From Gerris lacustris (taxonomy: Eukaryota; Arthropoda; Insecta; Hemiptera; Gerridae), in assembly GCA_951217055.1 (NCBI GenBank), contig OX578281.1:65784043-65848042 (forward strand): a stretch of 64,000 bases of DNA, written 5' to 3'. Positions 23,661 through 34,419 of the stretch are shown one piece after another (within the stretch, counting starts at the first letter, position 1; every line of letters starts with the position of its first letter). The notes beneath the pieces were generated by a model. That model did not search any database. It saw only the letters and a list, made by a program, of their open reading frames with translations, and was not told where the DNA came from. Position numbers and translations under genes: made by a program.

Positions 23661-24660
23661 AAAAATGAAGAACTAAGATTTTGACTGTTAATCTATCAAA
23701 AGATTTCAAAGAAACCGATTAACAACAAATATAAAAGAAGTTGGTTAAGTATTCGTAAAGTAATCTTGTGTTTTGGGGCTTAACTTTGTTGTGAATGTGA
23801 AAACAAGGTAAAGAGTGAAACTTCACCAAAGGTATAATCTCTGCGGGGAAGGAAAGTTCGCTAAACTTCCATCTCAAATAGACTTCAACAACTTCCCCAT
23901 TCCTTCTTTAATCCTTTAAGAAGTTAAGTTCAAGAAACTGCCTTAAAGTACAGAGAAATTTAGAGCAGTTGCAGACAGGTCTTAAGTGTCTAAACCGTCG
24001 CACTGTTAAGCCTTTCTATCCTGTGAAAGGATTTACGAGCACTTAAGTTAATTTATGCTTATGCGTTAAAAACTATTCATTGTTGAAAACTTAATCAAGA
24101 TAATCTTTCTTAATAAGTCTTGACAAGTTTATTTTATAAGGTGTTATAAATGTAATTATTTTACTAGTTGCTGCCAATAGATGGAAGCTCTATGATTAGC
24201 TGGATAAAGAATATCCAAACATCTTTAATTCTAAATTAGTTGTTCCCTCTAATGTGGAGCATACTCAATATGAAATTCAAAAAGCAAAATGTATTCTTTT
24301 ATTGTCGTTTTATTCACTATCTTCCCGAACCTTCAGTTAAATCCATGGCATCCCTTAATATCCATGGCCATCCACCCTGTCAGCTGAAGACGCGTTGTCT
24401 TACAAATCTGCTACTATAATGCACAACTCCAAGCGGAGTACTGAATTAATCTGAAATACGACAGGAGTACTGCTTCTAGGCAACCTCTCCTCTTAAGATA
24501 AACCATGCTACTTTAAATTTATTATCACTGTTACTTAGAGCTAATTAGCATCTATTTGAATCTATAGGTTTAAATAAATGGATTATCAATAAATGTTAAA
24601 AGACATGGAGGATCATAAAAGAGTAGTTCAATAAATAGTTTAGGCGTGAAGTCTCACGTA
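23661..24660. other. no gene recognised
   Basis: Base composition is somewhat more balanced around 23770-24060. The inverted pair CCTTTC/GAAAGG occurs near 24010-24030. I see no exon or repeat end I can support. Confidence 0.4.
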
Positions 24661-24663
24661 AAA

Positions 24664-25646
24664 AGGGTTTCGTTGGTATCGTGACCATAAAATTAGTATA
24701 AGGTGGGGGGGAGGGGACGCAAAATTTTGATGTTTTTTCACAAAATGGCATGAAAAATTAAATATTTTCCAGAAGTGTTATATATTTTTGTAATCTACTC
24801 TTCAATACCTTTCATTTGATACCCCACTCAAAATTTTTAAAAAATATTTTTTTTCCCCGTGACAGGAATTAGCTGCCATTTTGGATTCCCAGTTAATCGG
24901 ATCAAATTGCTATTCTTATTATTTCTTTGGCCCATCAAACCACACATTTTGCATTTTTTTTTATTTAGTAACAGCAGAAATATAGTTTAGGGGAGGGGGG
25001 GACACGCAAAATTTTATGTTTTTTGACAAAATGGCGCAGAAAATTGAACAATATCCACAAGTGTTATATACTTTTGCAATATCTTTTCAATACCTTTCAT
25101 TTGATACCCCACTCAAAATTTAAAAAAAAAATTTCCCCGTGTCGGGAATTAGCCGCCATTTTGGATTCCCAGTTAATCGGATCAAATTGCTATTCTTATT
25201 CTTTTTGGCCCATCAGACCGCACATTTTGCAATTTTTCTATATTTTTAGTAACAGTGGAAACACGATTTTAGGGGGGGGGACACGCCAAATTTCGATGTT
25301 TTTTGACAAAATGGCACCGAAAATTGAACACTTTCCCTAAGTGGTCAATATATTTGTAATCTACTCTTCAATACCTTTCATTTGATACCCCACTCGAAAT
25401 TTTAAAAAAATATTTTTTTTGCGTGACGTGAATTATCCTCCATTTTGAATTTGAACAGCTGATAATTTTGAGTTCGCTATATTTGTCCTGTGTGCGCGTC
25501 AAAGCGTTCTTTATTACTGGAAAGTTTCATGTCTTCATCTCTTTTGATTCAAAAGTTATTGGAACCGTACAGAGTGAAAGACAGACAGACAGACACAGGA
25601 ACGAAACTATAAGGGTTTCTTTTGTTGGTTTTACCAACGAAACCCT
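24664..25646. mobile_element. AGGGTTTCGTTGGTA-ended MITE (family M2) with triplicated interior
   Basis: Perfect 15-bp inverted ends, AGGGTTTCGTTGGTA, bound the element; its right end also folds back on itself. The interior holds three direct units of about 283 bp beginning near 24714, 25000 and 25279, each with GACACGC/GACGC, TTTCATTTGATACCCCACTC and, except in the last unit, a CCATTTTGGATTCCCAGTTA block. A GACAGACAGACAGACAC tract sits near 25580. The open frame at 25023-25340 runs through the units and is not a gene. Confidence 0.85.
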
Positions 25647-26215
25647 AAAAACCAAACAACGTCTTCACACAATATTGTTTTGATTATTTTACATGAATTA
25701 AAGTATCAATTTAGCAAAGATTTCAAGACAGTAGACGGTTGAAATTAATCTAGGGCTATCTGCAAGCTACTTTTGACAAACTATCCTAATTTAATAAAAA
25801 TCAGATGAGTACTTTTGAAGACGTAGGTGTAAATAAATGTATGTTTGTGCGCATGTGGAAGGGAAACAAATGGGAACATACGGCTGAAACTTATATGGGA
25901 CAAACAATGGGCTAATTATAACCTACTATCCAAATTTCTATAAAATAGGACGAGTAGTTTTTAAGATATGTTGGTTCGCAAAAATTGAGCGACAGACAGA
26001 CACGGAACCAAAAATGTCCCCTGATGTCTGAAACTGATTACTGTCTCGAAATTTTTGAAATCGGAGACCTAAATTTTTTTCATTCTTCAAAATGATCACA
26101 TAGCTTCCGTTATCTTTGATAAGCTCGGAAGCAGAATGTTTTAAATACAGTTTATTTTGTGTGAAGACGTTATTTGGTTTTTGAATTACACCTCGTTTAT
26201 GATAAGTTGTCACAT
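25647..26215. mobile_element. HP subfamily a copy inside a foldback element
   Basis: CAAACAACGTCTTCACACAA (25653) and its inverse GTGTGAAGACGTTATTTGG (26159-26177) match the arms of the foldback element at 28732-29255. Between them lies an HP copy from ATTTTACATGAATTAAAGTA to the hairpin CTTCCGTTATCTTTGATAAG...CTCGGAAGC (26135). The HP 5' end is truncated. Confidence 0.6.
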
Positions 26216-26260
26216 ATTGGTGAAAAACAGAGTCGATAAATGGAGCTACTGAACTATCTA

Positions 26261-26792
26261 GGATTACTAATCTGATTATCTGGGGTTACTAAAACTAATC
26301 TACTCAGGGATTACTAATCTGATTATCTGGGGTTACTAAAACTAATCTACTCAGGGATTACTAATCTGATTATCTGGGGTTACTAAAACTAATCTACACA
26401 GGGATTACTAATCTGATTATCTGGGGTTACTAAAACTAATCTACTCAGGGATTACTAATCTGATTATCTGGGGTTACTAAAACTAATCTACACAGGGATT
26501 ACTAATCTGATTATCTGGGGTTACTAAAACTAATCTACTCAGGGATTACTAATCTGATTATCTGGGGTTACTAAACCTAATCTACTCAGGGATTACTAAT
26601 CTGATTATCTGGGGTTACTAAACCTAATCTACTCAGGTATTACTAATCTGATTATCTGGGGTTACTAAAACTAATCTACTCAGGGATTACTAATCTAATT
26701 ATCTGGGGTTACTAAACCTAATCTACTCAGGGATTACTAATCTGATTATCTGGGGTTACTAAAACTAACCTACACAGGGATTACTAATCTGA
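26261..26792. repeat. 47-bp minisatellite, about 11.3 units
   Basis: Unit starts are exactly 47 bp apart (26261, 26308 and so on). The unit contains GGATTACTAATCTGATTATC, then TGGGGTTACTAAAACTAATC and TACTCA, so it has an internal half-repeat (GGATTACTAATCT, GGGTTACTAAAACTAATCT). Units differ by only a few substitutions, so expansion is recent. Confidence 0.95.
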
Positions 26793-26945
26793 AAAAGGGC
26801 TATAATTATTACATGATAATGAAAGGCTACTCAAACTAATTAATAGTAGGAACATAGAAAGAAACCTATGATGTCAAACTGCCTTATTAAATTTAAATGT
26901 GTATAAAAGGTTCTCTTTGTATCTTATAAAAAATATCGATACACA

Positions 26946-26953
26946 TATATGTA

Positions 26954-27049
<96 letters not shown>
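26946..27049. repeat. (TA)n microsatellite
   Basis: About 100 bp of alternating T and A, introduced by TATATGTATATATGTA. The Tyr/Ile open frames on both strands are artefacts. Confidence 0.95.
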
Positions 27050-27051
<2 letters not shown>

Positions 27052-27694
27052 TGCACGTACATTAACACAATTTGCTCATCTATAATAAATGATGAATTAT
27101 TAATTAAATTATGTTTAACCGAAAATAAAGTTTCATAATTTTTTCTTTTAGAGTTAATTTACTTTATTTATTATTAATATATATCCTAATTTGTAAAGTT
27201 TGTAAATTAAAAGTTACAGATAATACAAGCATACTCGATATGTGAATACCTACCCTTCACATATAATTCTAATTAAAACATAATATAAAATAGCTTCATA
27301 CTTTGAATAGGGTCGTAATTAATTAGCAAGCCATGCACAAAAATGATAAAATTTTGTTAAATAATAAAGAAAAGTTTAATAGTAACTTGAAAAAAAAATT
27401 AACAATGTTTTGGCAAAAGATAATGCTAATTTATTTATTATTATTTGATCATTTTTCGACATGTCAAACTTTTTCAAAATTAAAAAAAGCCACACATTTT
27501 CCTACACTGTAAATACTGCCTTCATTTTATTCCAAAAAGTTATTGTTAAGCTATAACATTAAAAAGATAAGAAAAAAAAAATTATTCAATTGTTAGTTTG
27601 TTTTAGTACATAATAATGTACAAAGATACAAAATAAAATAATAATACATATAATTATCCTTATTTTTTAAGGATGTTACAGTTTATTAATATTT
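27050..27694. other. AT-rich DNA, no gene recognised
   Basis: Nothing above background is seen. Confidence 0.45.
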
Positions 27695-27917
27695 AAGTAA
27701 ATATATTAGAAATTAAAATTTTTAATTTTTTGGTAGTATTCATACTATTAGTAAAGACAGAGAAAAATCATTCTCCCGTATAGCTCAGTTGGTAAGAGCT
27801 CCTGTAACGGATTAATAGGAGGACCCCTGTTTCGAGTCCCAGTGCGGGGGTCTATTTTTCTCTGTATGTCTCCCGTAGTTATTGATAATTATAATTTGAT
27901 TTAAAGTAAATATATTA
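27695..27917 (+). mobile_element. foldback tRNA-SINE, copy 1, with target duplication
   Basis: The direct repeats AAGTAAATATATTA (27695-27708 and 27904-27917) flank the element at 27709-27903. The left side has a T-rich stretch then GGTAGTATTCATACTA, and the right end is GATAATTATAATTTGATTTA. One tRNA-like unit is in plus orientation. A reduced left arm (GACAGAGAAAAATCATTCTC) pairs with TTTTTCTCTGTATGTCTCCC beyond the tRNA. A 14-bp duplication is the product of LINE-type insertion. Confidence 0.8.
27773..27850 (+). tRNA. tRNA-like sequence, probably non-functional SINE head
   Basis: CTCCCGT pairs with GCGGGGG as a seven-pair acceptor stem with two wobble pairs. The D arm is GCTC AGTTGGTAA GAGC, and TTTCGAGTCC is a damaged B box. 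The anticodon arm has an enlarged loop (CCTGT AACGGATTA ATAGG), so an ordinary decoding role is unlikely. It sits inside a retroposed element. Confidence 0.5.
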
Positions 27918-28084
27918 TTAAAAAAGTTAGAGAATAAATTAAAGTGTTAATCCTAGAATAATATCACAAAAGTATATTAGGAAAACATATAATTAAAGTG
28001 AATCCTCAAATCTCCAAATTATAGTCGAAAAAATTTAAAAAAAGTAATTTAAATTTTAGGACATTTAAAATGAGCCGGATATAT

Positions 28085-28726
28085 ACAGGGTGATCCAAAA
28101 GTCTGGAGTTAGCTTAATATCTCCGGTTATAATTGAAATATTAAGTTCCTGTTTGCGGGTATCTGTATCATTCATTAAAAACTACTTTTTTGGTGGGTAA
28201 TCATTTTTTCCGCCATGTTGGTTGCCGCCATATTGGATTCAACTTTGAAATTTTAAATTGGAACACCCATAAGTGATACATTTTTGGAAAGGTCTTAAAA
28301 AAAAGAAAAAAAATGCCGCAAATCCGAGCTTTTTATTTACTACCGTTTCAAAATGGCGGATACTCAAAGTGTAAAAAAAAATTTTTTTTTTTATTGAGCA
28401 GCTGACAATAAAAGTAAGCTCAATTTGATTATATTCTCAAAATTGCACTTCAAAGATTGAAATTTCATTGCATAATCAACATTCTTTTCAAATACAATAC
28501 CCTTTTCCAAATGGTAAACCTAAATTATCCTGAGGATACAAAGAATTTTGTGAATCCTGTTTGAACCAATTACATGGATTATAAAAAAAATAATTTAATA
28601 TGATTTTAACAGCGGTTTCCTAAGCACTCAGATTTGTATAACTAGTTGCTTTTGCAGCTCAAAATTTAAAAAAAAAAATTGTTTTAAGATCCTCGACTGT
28701 GTTTTTCTCCAATGTGTGATAGCGAC
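28085..28726. mobile_element. CAGGGTGATCC-ended repeat, one end seen
   Basis: TA is followed by CAGGGTGATCCAAAAGTCTG, a type of end close to that of 58273 (TACAGGGTGGCCACG). The interior has the CCGCCATGTTGGTTGCCGCC box also found in families M2 and M3. The opposite end was not identified. Confidence 0.5.
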
Positions 28727-28731
28727 TCATC

Positions 28732-29255
28732 ATGAAAGAGGTGTAGTTCAATAACTAAACAACATCTTCACACAAAAATTGTAATTGGAACAATTGACCG
28801 GTTTCGGCTGTTCTAAAGTTCTAAGTTTTAAAGTGTTCTAAAGTTCTAAGTTTCGGCTGTTCTAAGTTCTCTCACAAACCTAGCCTTCCTGTTAACTTTT
28901 TTCTTTTTTCTCACTTGTACTCGTGAAGTCAATCCAGTAACCTCAAGGTATTTTGCATTCCATTCATTCATTCTTCCATTTTATATTAAAATGTATACAT
29001 ATAAATATATTTTTCCTTTTTGATTTTTTTTTGTGTTAATTAATTATTGTGTTTTTCTCTTTGTTTGTCTAACTTATGTTACCTTCCATTTTATTTAAAT
29101 GTTGCCATGTATGCATTTAAGTTCAAGTTTATAATTAATTTTGTTTGTAAATTATCTGAAGAAGACTGCTTTAGAACAGCCGAAACCGGTCAATTGTTCC
29201 AATTACAATTTTTGTGTGAAGGCGTTATTTGGTTATTGAACTACACCTCTTTCAT
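28732..29255. mobile_element. foldback element A
   Basis: Arms of about 90 bp at 28732-28822 and 29165-29255 are inverted copies, beginning CATGAAAGAGGTGTAGTTCA and containing AATTGACCGGTTTCGGCTG. The inner edge of the right arm reads CTGAAGAAGACTG, a loop, then CAGCCGAAACC. The short sequence GTTCTAAGTTTCGGCTGTTC repeats at the inner edge of the left arm. The 73-codon frame at 29047 is not a gene. Confidence 0.85.
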
Positions 29256-29860
29256 GAAAATTGTTTAACCTCTTCAATGTGAAATTCAACTAAGTCGAGG
29301 AGCTTTAAAAAAATATATATATAAAAGCCAGTCTACTTTAAATCAATTCTCTTAGAACGTTTATTAAATATTCAAATGAAAACTTCAAAGATAAAATTGT
29401 TAATGATAAAAGTTTTTCTACTTAAAATAAGATAAGAAATACAAATTGATGTTGAAATTCAAATAATTTATACTATAAATGAACAACACTTAAAATGTTT
29501 TCTTCTTCTCTAAGATTTCTATCTGAAGGTATAAATTCAACTGGTGTAATGTTCTCTAAAAGATTTGTCGGTTTAACTTAAGCTTTATTTATATCAAGTT
29601 GTTTCTGGTAGAAGGTCATGCCTTTCTAGAAAAGCATTAGAAGAAACCGCGTTTTCAAGAAAGAAATACAAGATAAGGCGTCAGAGATACAGAAAACAAA
29701 ACTATAAATAAGTAAGTCTAGCAAAAACTACTACTACTACTACTAAGTCTAGCAAAAACTCAAGTAAACATTAGAAATTATAATTCAGTGGAAAATTATA
29801 ATCTCAAGGAATACAAAGAACTTGGGAAAAAAGATACTATTTGGCATAATTAACTGATCC
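29256..29860. other. AT-rich DNA, no gene recognised
   Basis: A short ACT-triplet run occurs near 29729-29744 between two copies of AAGTCTAGCAAAAACT. Nothing else is seen. Confidence 0.45.
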
Positions 29861-29865
29861 GGAAA

Positions 29866-30282
29866 TTATGTGATCGTTCTGAAGAACGAAAAGTTTTGAT
29901 GTCTCCGATTTAAAAAAAAAATTAAGTCAGAAATCCGTTTCCAAGGAACACTTTTGGTTCCGTGTCTATATCTGTCGATTAATTTTTGCGAACCAACACT
30001 CTTAAAAACTACTCGTCCCATTTGAATGAAATGTAAATGGTAGGCTCTATAATTAGCCTATTGTTGGGCTAATACCAATTGCTTCAAAAGTACTCATATG
30101 ATTTCATAAATGTTGGATGGTTTATCGAAAGTAGCCCACAGATAGCTCCAGATTGTTTCAAACCGTCTACGCTTTTTAAATTTTGCTAGATTGATACTTT
30201 AATTCATGTGAAAAATCAAAACAATTTTGACAGGTCCAATTTATACAAAATTGGATGCGAGGAAGCTATGTGCCACACGAAT
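29866..30282 (+). mobile_element. HP family, subfamily a, decayed copy
   Basis: It begins TTATGTGATCGTTCTGAAGA without an intact hairpin and ends GAGGAAGCTATGTGCCACAC. CGAACCAACACTCTTAAAAA and ACTCATATGATTTCATAAAT fit the family, with an internal deletion. Confidence 0.65.
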
Positions 30283-30815
30283 ACATTAATTGATGTAAAG
30301 AATCAAAACAATTTCGACAGTATTAAAAAAATGAGGGGGTTCTGACCATGGTTTTACACGACGAAAGCTTAAAGTTTCGAGAATCTCCACATTTATGAAG
30401 AATGCTGGGTCGATGATGAGATTAGGGCTCAGTTCAGGAGTCGAAACTAGAGCTATGAGGTAAGTGGTGGCGATCGCGGTCACCTATACAAGTACTGTCC
30501 ACACCCGATGCTGCATAACCTGATTGATTGGTAGCCAACCAGTCTCTGATACAAGCTACTTAAAGGTTTGATAAACAAATCAATCTTCAGGTTGTTCAAA
30601 GGGGATGAAGAAACTCTTTCAAATTTGATTAGGCAATGCCTCAGGCTAGAAGCATTTTGTAAAGGAAAGGAATAAAAGTTCGAAAGATAAAATAAGGGAC
30701 AGTTTCTACAATCCGGCTTTACACAAGGGTCAAACAATGCCATCTTATGGCTCTGGGTCTAGTTCCCCCCAATGTCGAAAACGACAGAAGTCTACGATTT
30801 TATATTGCCCTAGGC
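30283..30815. other. near-balanced composition, possible decayed coding or repeat DNA
   Basis: Two adjacent minus frames (30286-30483 and 30480-30743) stay open for 65 and 87 codons, but I recognise no domain, start context or splice sites. It could be a relic of an unidentified retroelement. Confidence 0.3.
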
Positions 30816-31550
30816 TAGGGTGACCAAATCTTCAACTGGGAAAAACGGGGCACCTCATTTTCGGGACACAATCTGGGCGTCTGGGGTATGTGGGCTACCC
30901 CCAATATAGGGGGGGGGGACTAACAGGAGCTGAGGGTTGTCCGTTATATTATATATAATAATGCAAAAGGGCGTACGTCTGTGAAAAGTACAGTAGTAGT
31001 TATAATTAGATCAATAAATATAAGATAGCTTTTAACATAGGTTTAATAAGGGATTGTTGACAATTTCTACCGAAACAGAACAGTATGCAGGGTCCTGGCT
31101 TGGGCAGTATTTTACAGTAATTCTCTTCTTATTTTTATCCACTATAGAAGGGTCCGTTATTTTGAAGTTCTAGTGTACTTAGCTGTTGCCCCCCCCCCCC
31201 CCATCTTTAAAACTTTCTTCTAATAAAAAGTTGTAAAAGTTTACAGCAGTCCATTTTGAAATTGTATAGAGTTCTCGAAAAATTGCAGAAAGTGTTTCCA
31301 CTCCCATCATGTTACATTAGTCTGTCCATTGAATAATCATGGGCTCATATCTTTCAGCATCGCCATTATGGGCAGGGATAGCAAGCACATATTTGCATAT
31401 CTTTAAAAAATTATGCTTAAACAGAAAGGGATTTAGGTACGCAACGTATATACGGGACATTTAGGCGTCCCAGGAGACTTTTTGGGGACACTGGGAATGT
31501 TCGTGAAAAAACAGGACAATCCCGTTTTTACGGGACGGTTGACCACCCTA
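30816..31550. mobile_element. hAT-like non-autonomous element 1
   Basis: Perfect 8-bp direct repeats CCCTAGGC (30808-30815 and 31551-31558) flank ends TAGGGTGACCAAAT and, reversed, TAGGGTGGTCAACC. Subterminal stretches CGGGGCACC and ACGGGACGG are also partly inverted. An 8-bp duplication with short TAGGGTG-type ends is the hAT signature. It has a G run near 30908 and a C run near 31190 and encodes no transposase. Confidence 0.85.
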
Positions 31551-31559
31551 CCCTAGGCA

Positions 31560-32076
31560 AAAAAAAATAAGTGAAAAATAAATAGTCTTACAGAGCCCTG
31601 AAAGCGATTAAGGCTCTTCTTCCATCAATAAATCTCTTATAAGAACAGAACTCTGGTTATTTTCCTAGCTAGAAAGTTCATGTAGTCAAGTGTTATAGGG
31701 TGGACTGATAATATGGCATAAGGCTATGGACATACGACCAGGTTATAGGTGGAGTAGAAGCACAAACCACATCGAGAAGCATGAGTCAGGCCACATACTC
31801 GACGCATTGGCACTAAAAGCGCCCTGAAGCCGGGTATACATTATTCTCTACTGTCCTTCGAGACCCGGACGGACGTTCGCAGGTAGCGTGTGACATTCTG
31901 GCATATGGACATGAACACATGGTCTGGACAGCCCCTTTTTTATTATTTTATTTTCGTTTACCGAAATAATATTTTAACAATAATACGATAAACAGGTCGT
32001 AGTCGTGCTTTTGCCTTCGTACAGTGTGCATCCCCTTAGTTAACCCCCAGTAACTCTCAAGTCTTAGTTTGTGAAA
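31560..32076 (+). promoter_or_regulatory. 5' flank and probable leader of the MADF-BESS gene
   Basis: No canonical TATA box is obvious. GTACAGTGTGC near 32018 resembles an insect initiator element, about 55 bp before the ATG, but this is weak. The ATG at 32077 has A at -3 (GAAAATG), a good context. The more distant part (31680-31930) is of balanced composition, contains GCCGGGTATACATTATTCTC and may be another repeat end. Confidence 0.35.
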
Positions 32077-34282
32077 ATGTCTTTAGAACTTGATGTAGAA
32101 CTGTTGATCATTCTTGTAAAAGAGAGACCTGAACTTTGGGACAGAACTCTTGAAGTGTATAGAGACAAAAACAAAACCAGAGATAGTTGGAGAACTATTT
32201 GCTCAACACTGAACTCTAATTTTGAAGGATTGAGTGAAATTGAAAAAAAGTATTATGGTAAGTACAAAATCATTTTATATAGTTTTAATCGGATTTTAAA
32301 TAATAATTAACAACAAAACTCTATTATTATTTTAAAATTATATAATATACTTTTTTTTTACTTTCTCATATAAAGAGAAAGCATTTCAACGGCTCGAAAA
32401 TTAGATTTTGAAATTTTGATGTATTTACACGTATTGAGATCCCAGGAGTCCAAAAAAGAGTTTTTTTGTCTGTCGTCTGAACAGGCTCGTTGAAAATTTG
32501 AGCCTATAATACTACAGGATCGATTTTGACACATGTTCAGAAAAATCATACTCTGCGGCGAAAGCGAGAAATGAATTTTAGCTCGAATTTTGGGGAGGCT
32601 ACCACTGAACACTCTGATAAAACGTAACAAAAAAATATTCTAGAAAACGGTTCCGACGACTTTGATTTTAAAATTAAAAAATGTAGTCCATTTAAATACG
32701 AATCTAACGGTATTTACCCGGCTATTTACCCGGAAAAAATCTAGTTCCCGAGATATTAACGAAATTAAATCTGATATAGTTGAAAATTGAAAGCAAAAGG
32801 TATCTGGAATCTAGGACCAAGATTAAGTTAGTCTGAGTTGTCACAGACCGACTTTTGTTTCTTAATATTTATTATATTTGTTTGTAAAAACATTACAACA
32901 TGTAAAACTGTTTATATACGCAGTTTGACCAAAAAGGTTCCGATTTAAAATTCAGACTTATAGATGAGTAATATATATTGACCAAATGTGTATTAACTGT
33001 TTTTATTTACTACATTCTAAGTTTTACAACAAAATTTACACTTAAATATATAACAATATAAACTTTATTATTAAATAATATAGAGAATAATGCTTTGATC
33101 ATACAAGTATTGTGATTTCGCGAAAATTTTGAGATTTTGATAGATTTCATGAAAATAGTTCCGATGATTATGATGAAAAAAATCTAAAATGTAGTCCATT
33201 TAAATGCTAATTAATGTAACACAATATAAGTTGTTTTTCCCGGGAAGAATCTGTTTCCCTAGTATCTAGTAAGAAAATAGCTCGAAACGCAGACGATGAG
33301 AGGCTGGGTTCAATTACCGACCGGAGAGAAATATTTTTATGGTAAATTTTGATAAAGTGTATCAAAATGGCAAACACCGGGCAAAGTAATAATTTACTTG
33401 TTTATATCGTTCAGATTTTTGCTATTGTAGACCTTCCCAAAGTAAAGGTCAATAAGTGGACAACCACTTGCGAAGTAACTGAAAAATCAACGTAGCGTCA
33501 ATAATGCAATATAAACAGATGTACAATACTGTATTGTAATATATCCTGTATTATTTATCATAATATATATATATTTTTTAGTTCAATTTGTCTTGAGAAG
33601 ATGGTCTAACATAAGAGATCATTGGATGAAGTGGAAAAATAAGGAGTCAAAGTCAATGAAATCAGGTGCTGGAACACCAAAATTGCGAAAGTACGTATAT
33701 GACGAAGCACTTAAGTTCCTTGAAAAGGTTAGAACTCATGCTAAGACTACTTCTAGCATCCAACCAATAGGAATGGAGGAAGCACGACCTGGATACGTAG
33801 ATGTGGATGAGCTTTCTGGTGAGTCCCAAGATGCACTATCAGCTTGTACTGAACCAAAGATATGGACCAATGTCAGAAAAAGACAAAGAAAGTTAGATGA
33901 GTTTGAACTAAAAATCCTTAAAATACTTGAAACTCCAGAGCCGGAACCAGACCGACATCTAATGTTTTTTAAAGGGACCCTATCATCTTTAGCTAAATTC
34001 AATGAACATCAAACCATTGATTTCCAGATTGGTGTTCTACATTTGATAAAGAACATTCAACAAGGCAACCCATCCACATCACTGCTGCCTTATCAAAATC
34101 AGTATCTACCAACCCAACAATACTACCCAGTGCCTCCAACTCCACAATTTTATTTTGTAGATCACAGGCAGCAGCGTGACTTAACTCAAGCTTCGAATGC
34201 AAGTGATCTTTCTTTCACATCTTCCCTTCAACTGCGAGAGTCTGCTGCATCTTCTGATGACAAAAACGATTCCTCCCCATAA
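32077..34282 (+). CDS. MADF-BESS domain DNA-binding protein, two exons (32077-32257, 33582-34282)
   Basis: The spliced frame encodes 293 residues. The donor is TATG|GTAAGT at 32257/32258 and the acceptor is TTTTTTAG at 33580-33581; the intron is phase 1 and the frame joins without a stop. Residues 6-95 or so form a MADF domain: ELLIILVKERPELWD, conserved Tyr28, Trp38 and, after the junction, RRWSNIRDHWMKWK. Residues 184-221 (from DRHLMFFKGTLSSLAKF) fit a BESS motif, which mediates protein contacts. Between them is an acidic linker with a basic patch (RKRQRK), and the tail is Gln/Pro then Ser-rich. MADF proteins bind DNA in the nucleus, usually as transcription regulators, and relatives also accompany Harbinger transposases. 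No transposase is seen nearby. The intron is filled by family T repeats. Intactness suggests a functional gene. Confidence 0.85.
32353..33440. mobile_element. family T repeats inside the MADF-BESS intron
   Basis: TTTACTTTCTCATATAAAGA opens a copy with GGTTCCGACGACTTTGATTT and CATTTAAATACGAATC near 32655-32705 and GTCTGAGTTGTCACAGACCG near 32832. A second partial copy at about 33108-33370 repeats GTTCCGATGATTATGATGA and CATTTAAATGC. Together they make up most of the 1.3-kb intron. Confidence 0.65.
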
Positions 34283-34374
34283 TCAGATACGGCTAATTAA
34301 GGAACACAAAATGTTCTTGCTTTTAATTTGTAATGTGTTTTGTTTATAACGTGTAATTGTTTTGAGTAAGTTTT

Positions 34375-34380
34375 ATTAAA
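34375..34380 (+). promoter_or_regulatory. polyadenylation signal ATTAAA of the MADF-BESS gene
   Basis: ATTAAA lies 93 bp after the stop codon, followed by an AT-rich stretch. It is 40 bp before the TTAA of piggyBac-like element 4, so that element begins practically at the transcript end. Confidence 0.5.
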
Positions 34381-34419
34381 TAATACTTATTTTTTATTGA
34401 ATGACTGTTTTCTTATTAA

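Noticed and set aside
26261..26792. CRISPR array
   Set aside because: Repeats are strictly contiguous with no unique spacers, and the DNA is eukaryotic.
26874..27138. Tyr/Ile-rich frames on both strands
   Set aside because: They are the translation of a TA microsatellite.
27773..27850. Functional tRNA gene
   Set aside because: The anticodon loop is enlarged and the B box damaged, and it lies inside an element with a target duplication.
29155..29190. Hammerhead ribozyme
   Set aside because: CTGAAGA and CGAAAC are present around a stem, but an extra base interrupts stem II and no stem I or cleavage site is apparent; kept only as a motif observation.
30286..30743. Two adjacent minus-strand frames as a gene
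   Set aside because: No recognisable domain, splice sites or start context; only weakly above background.
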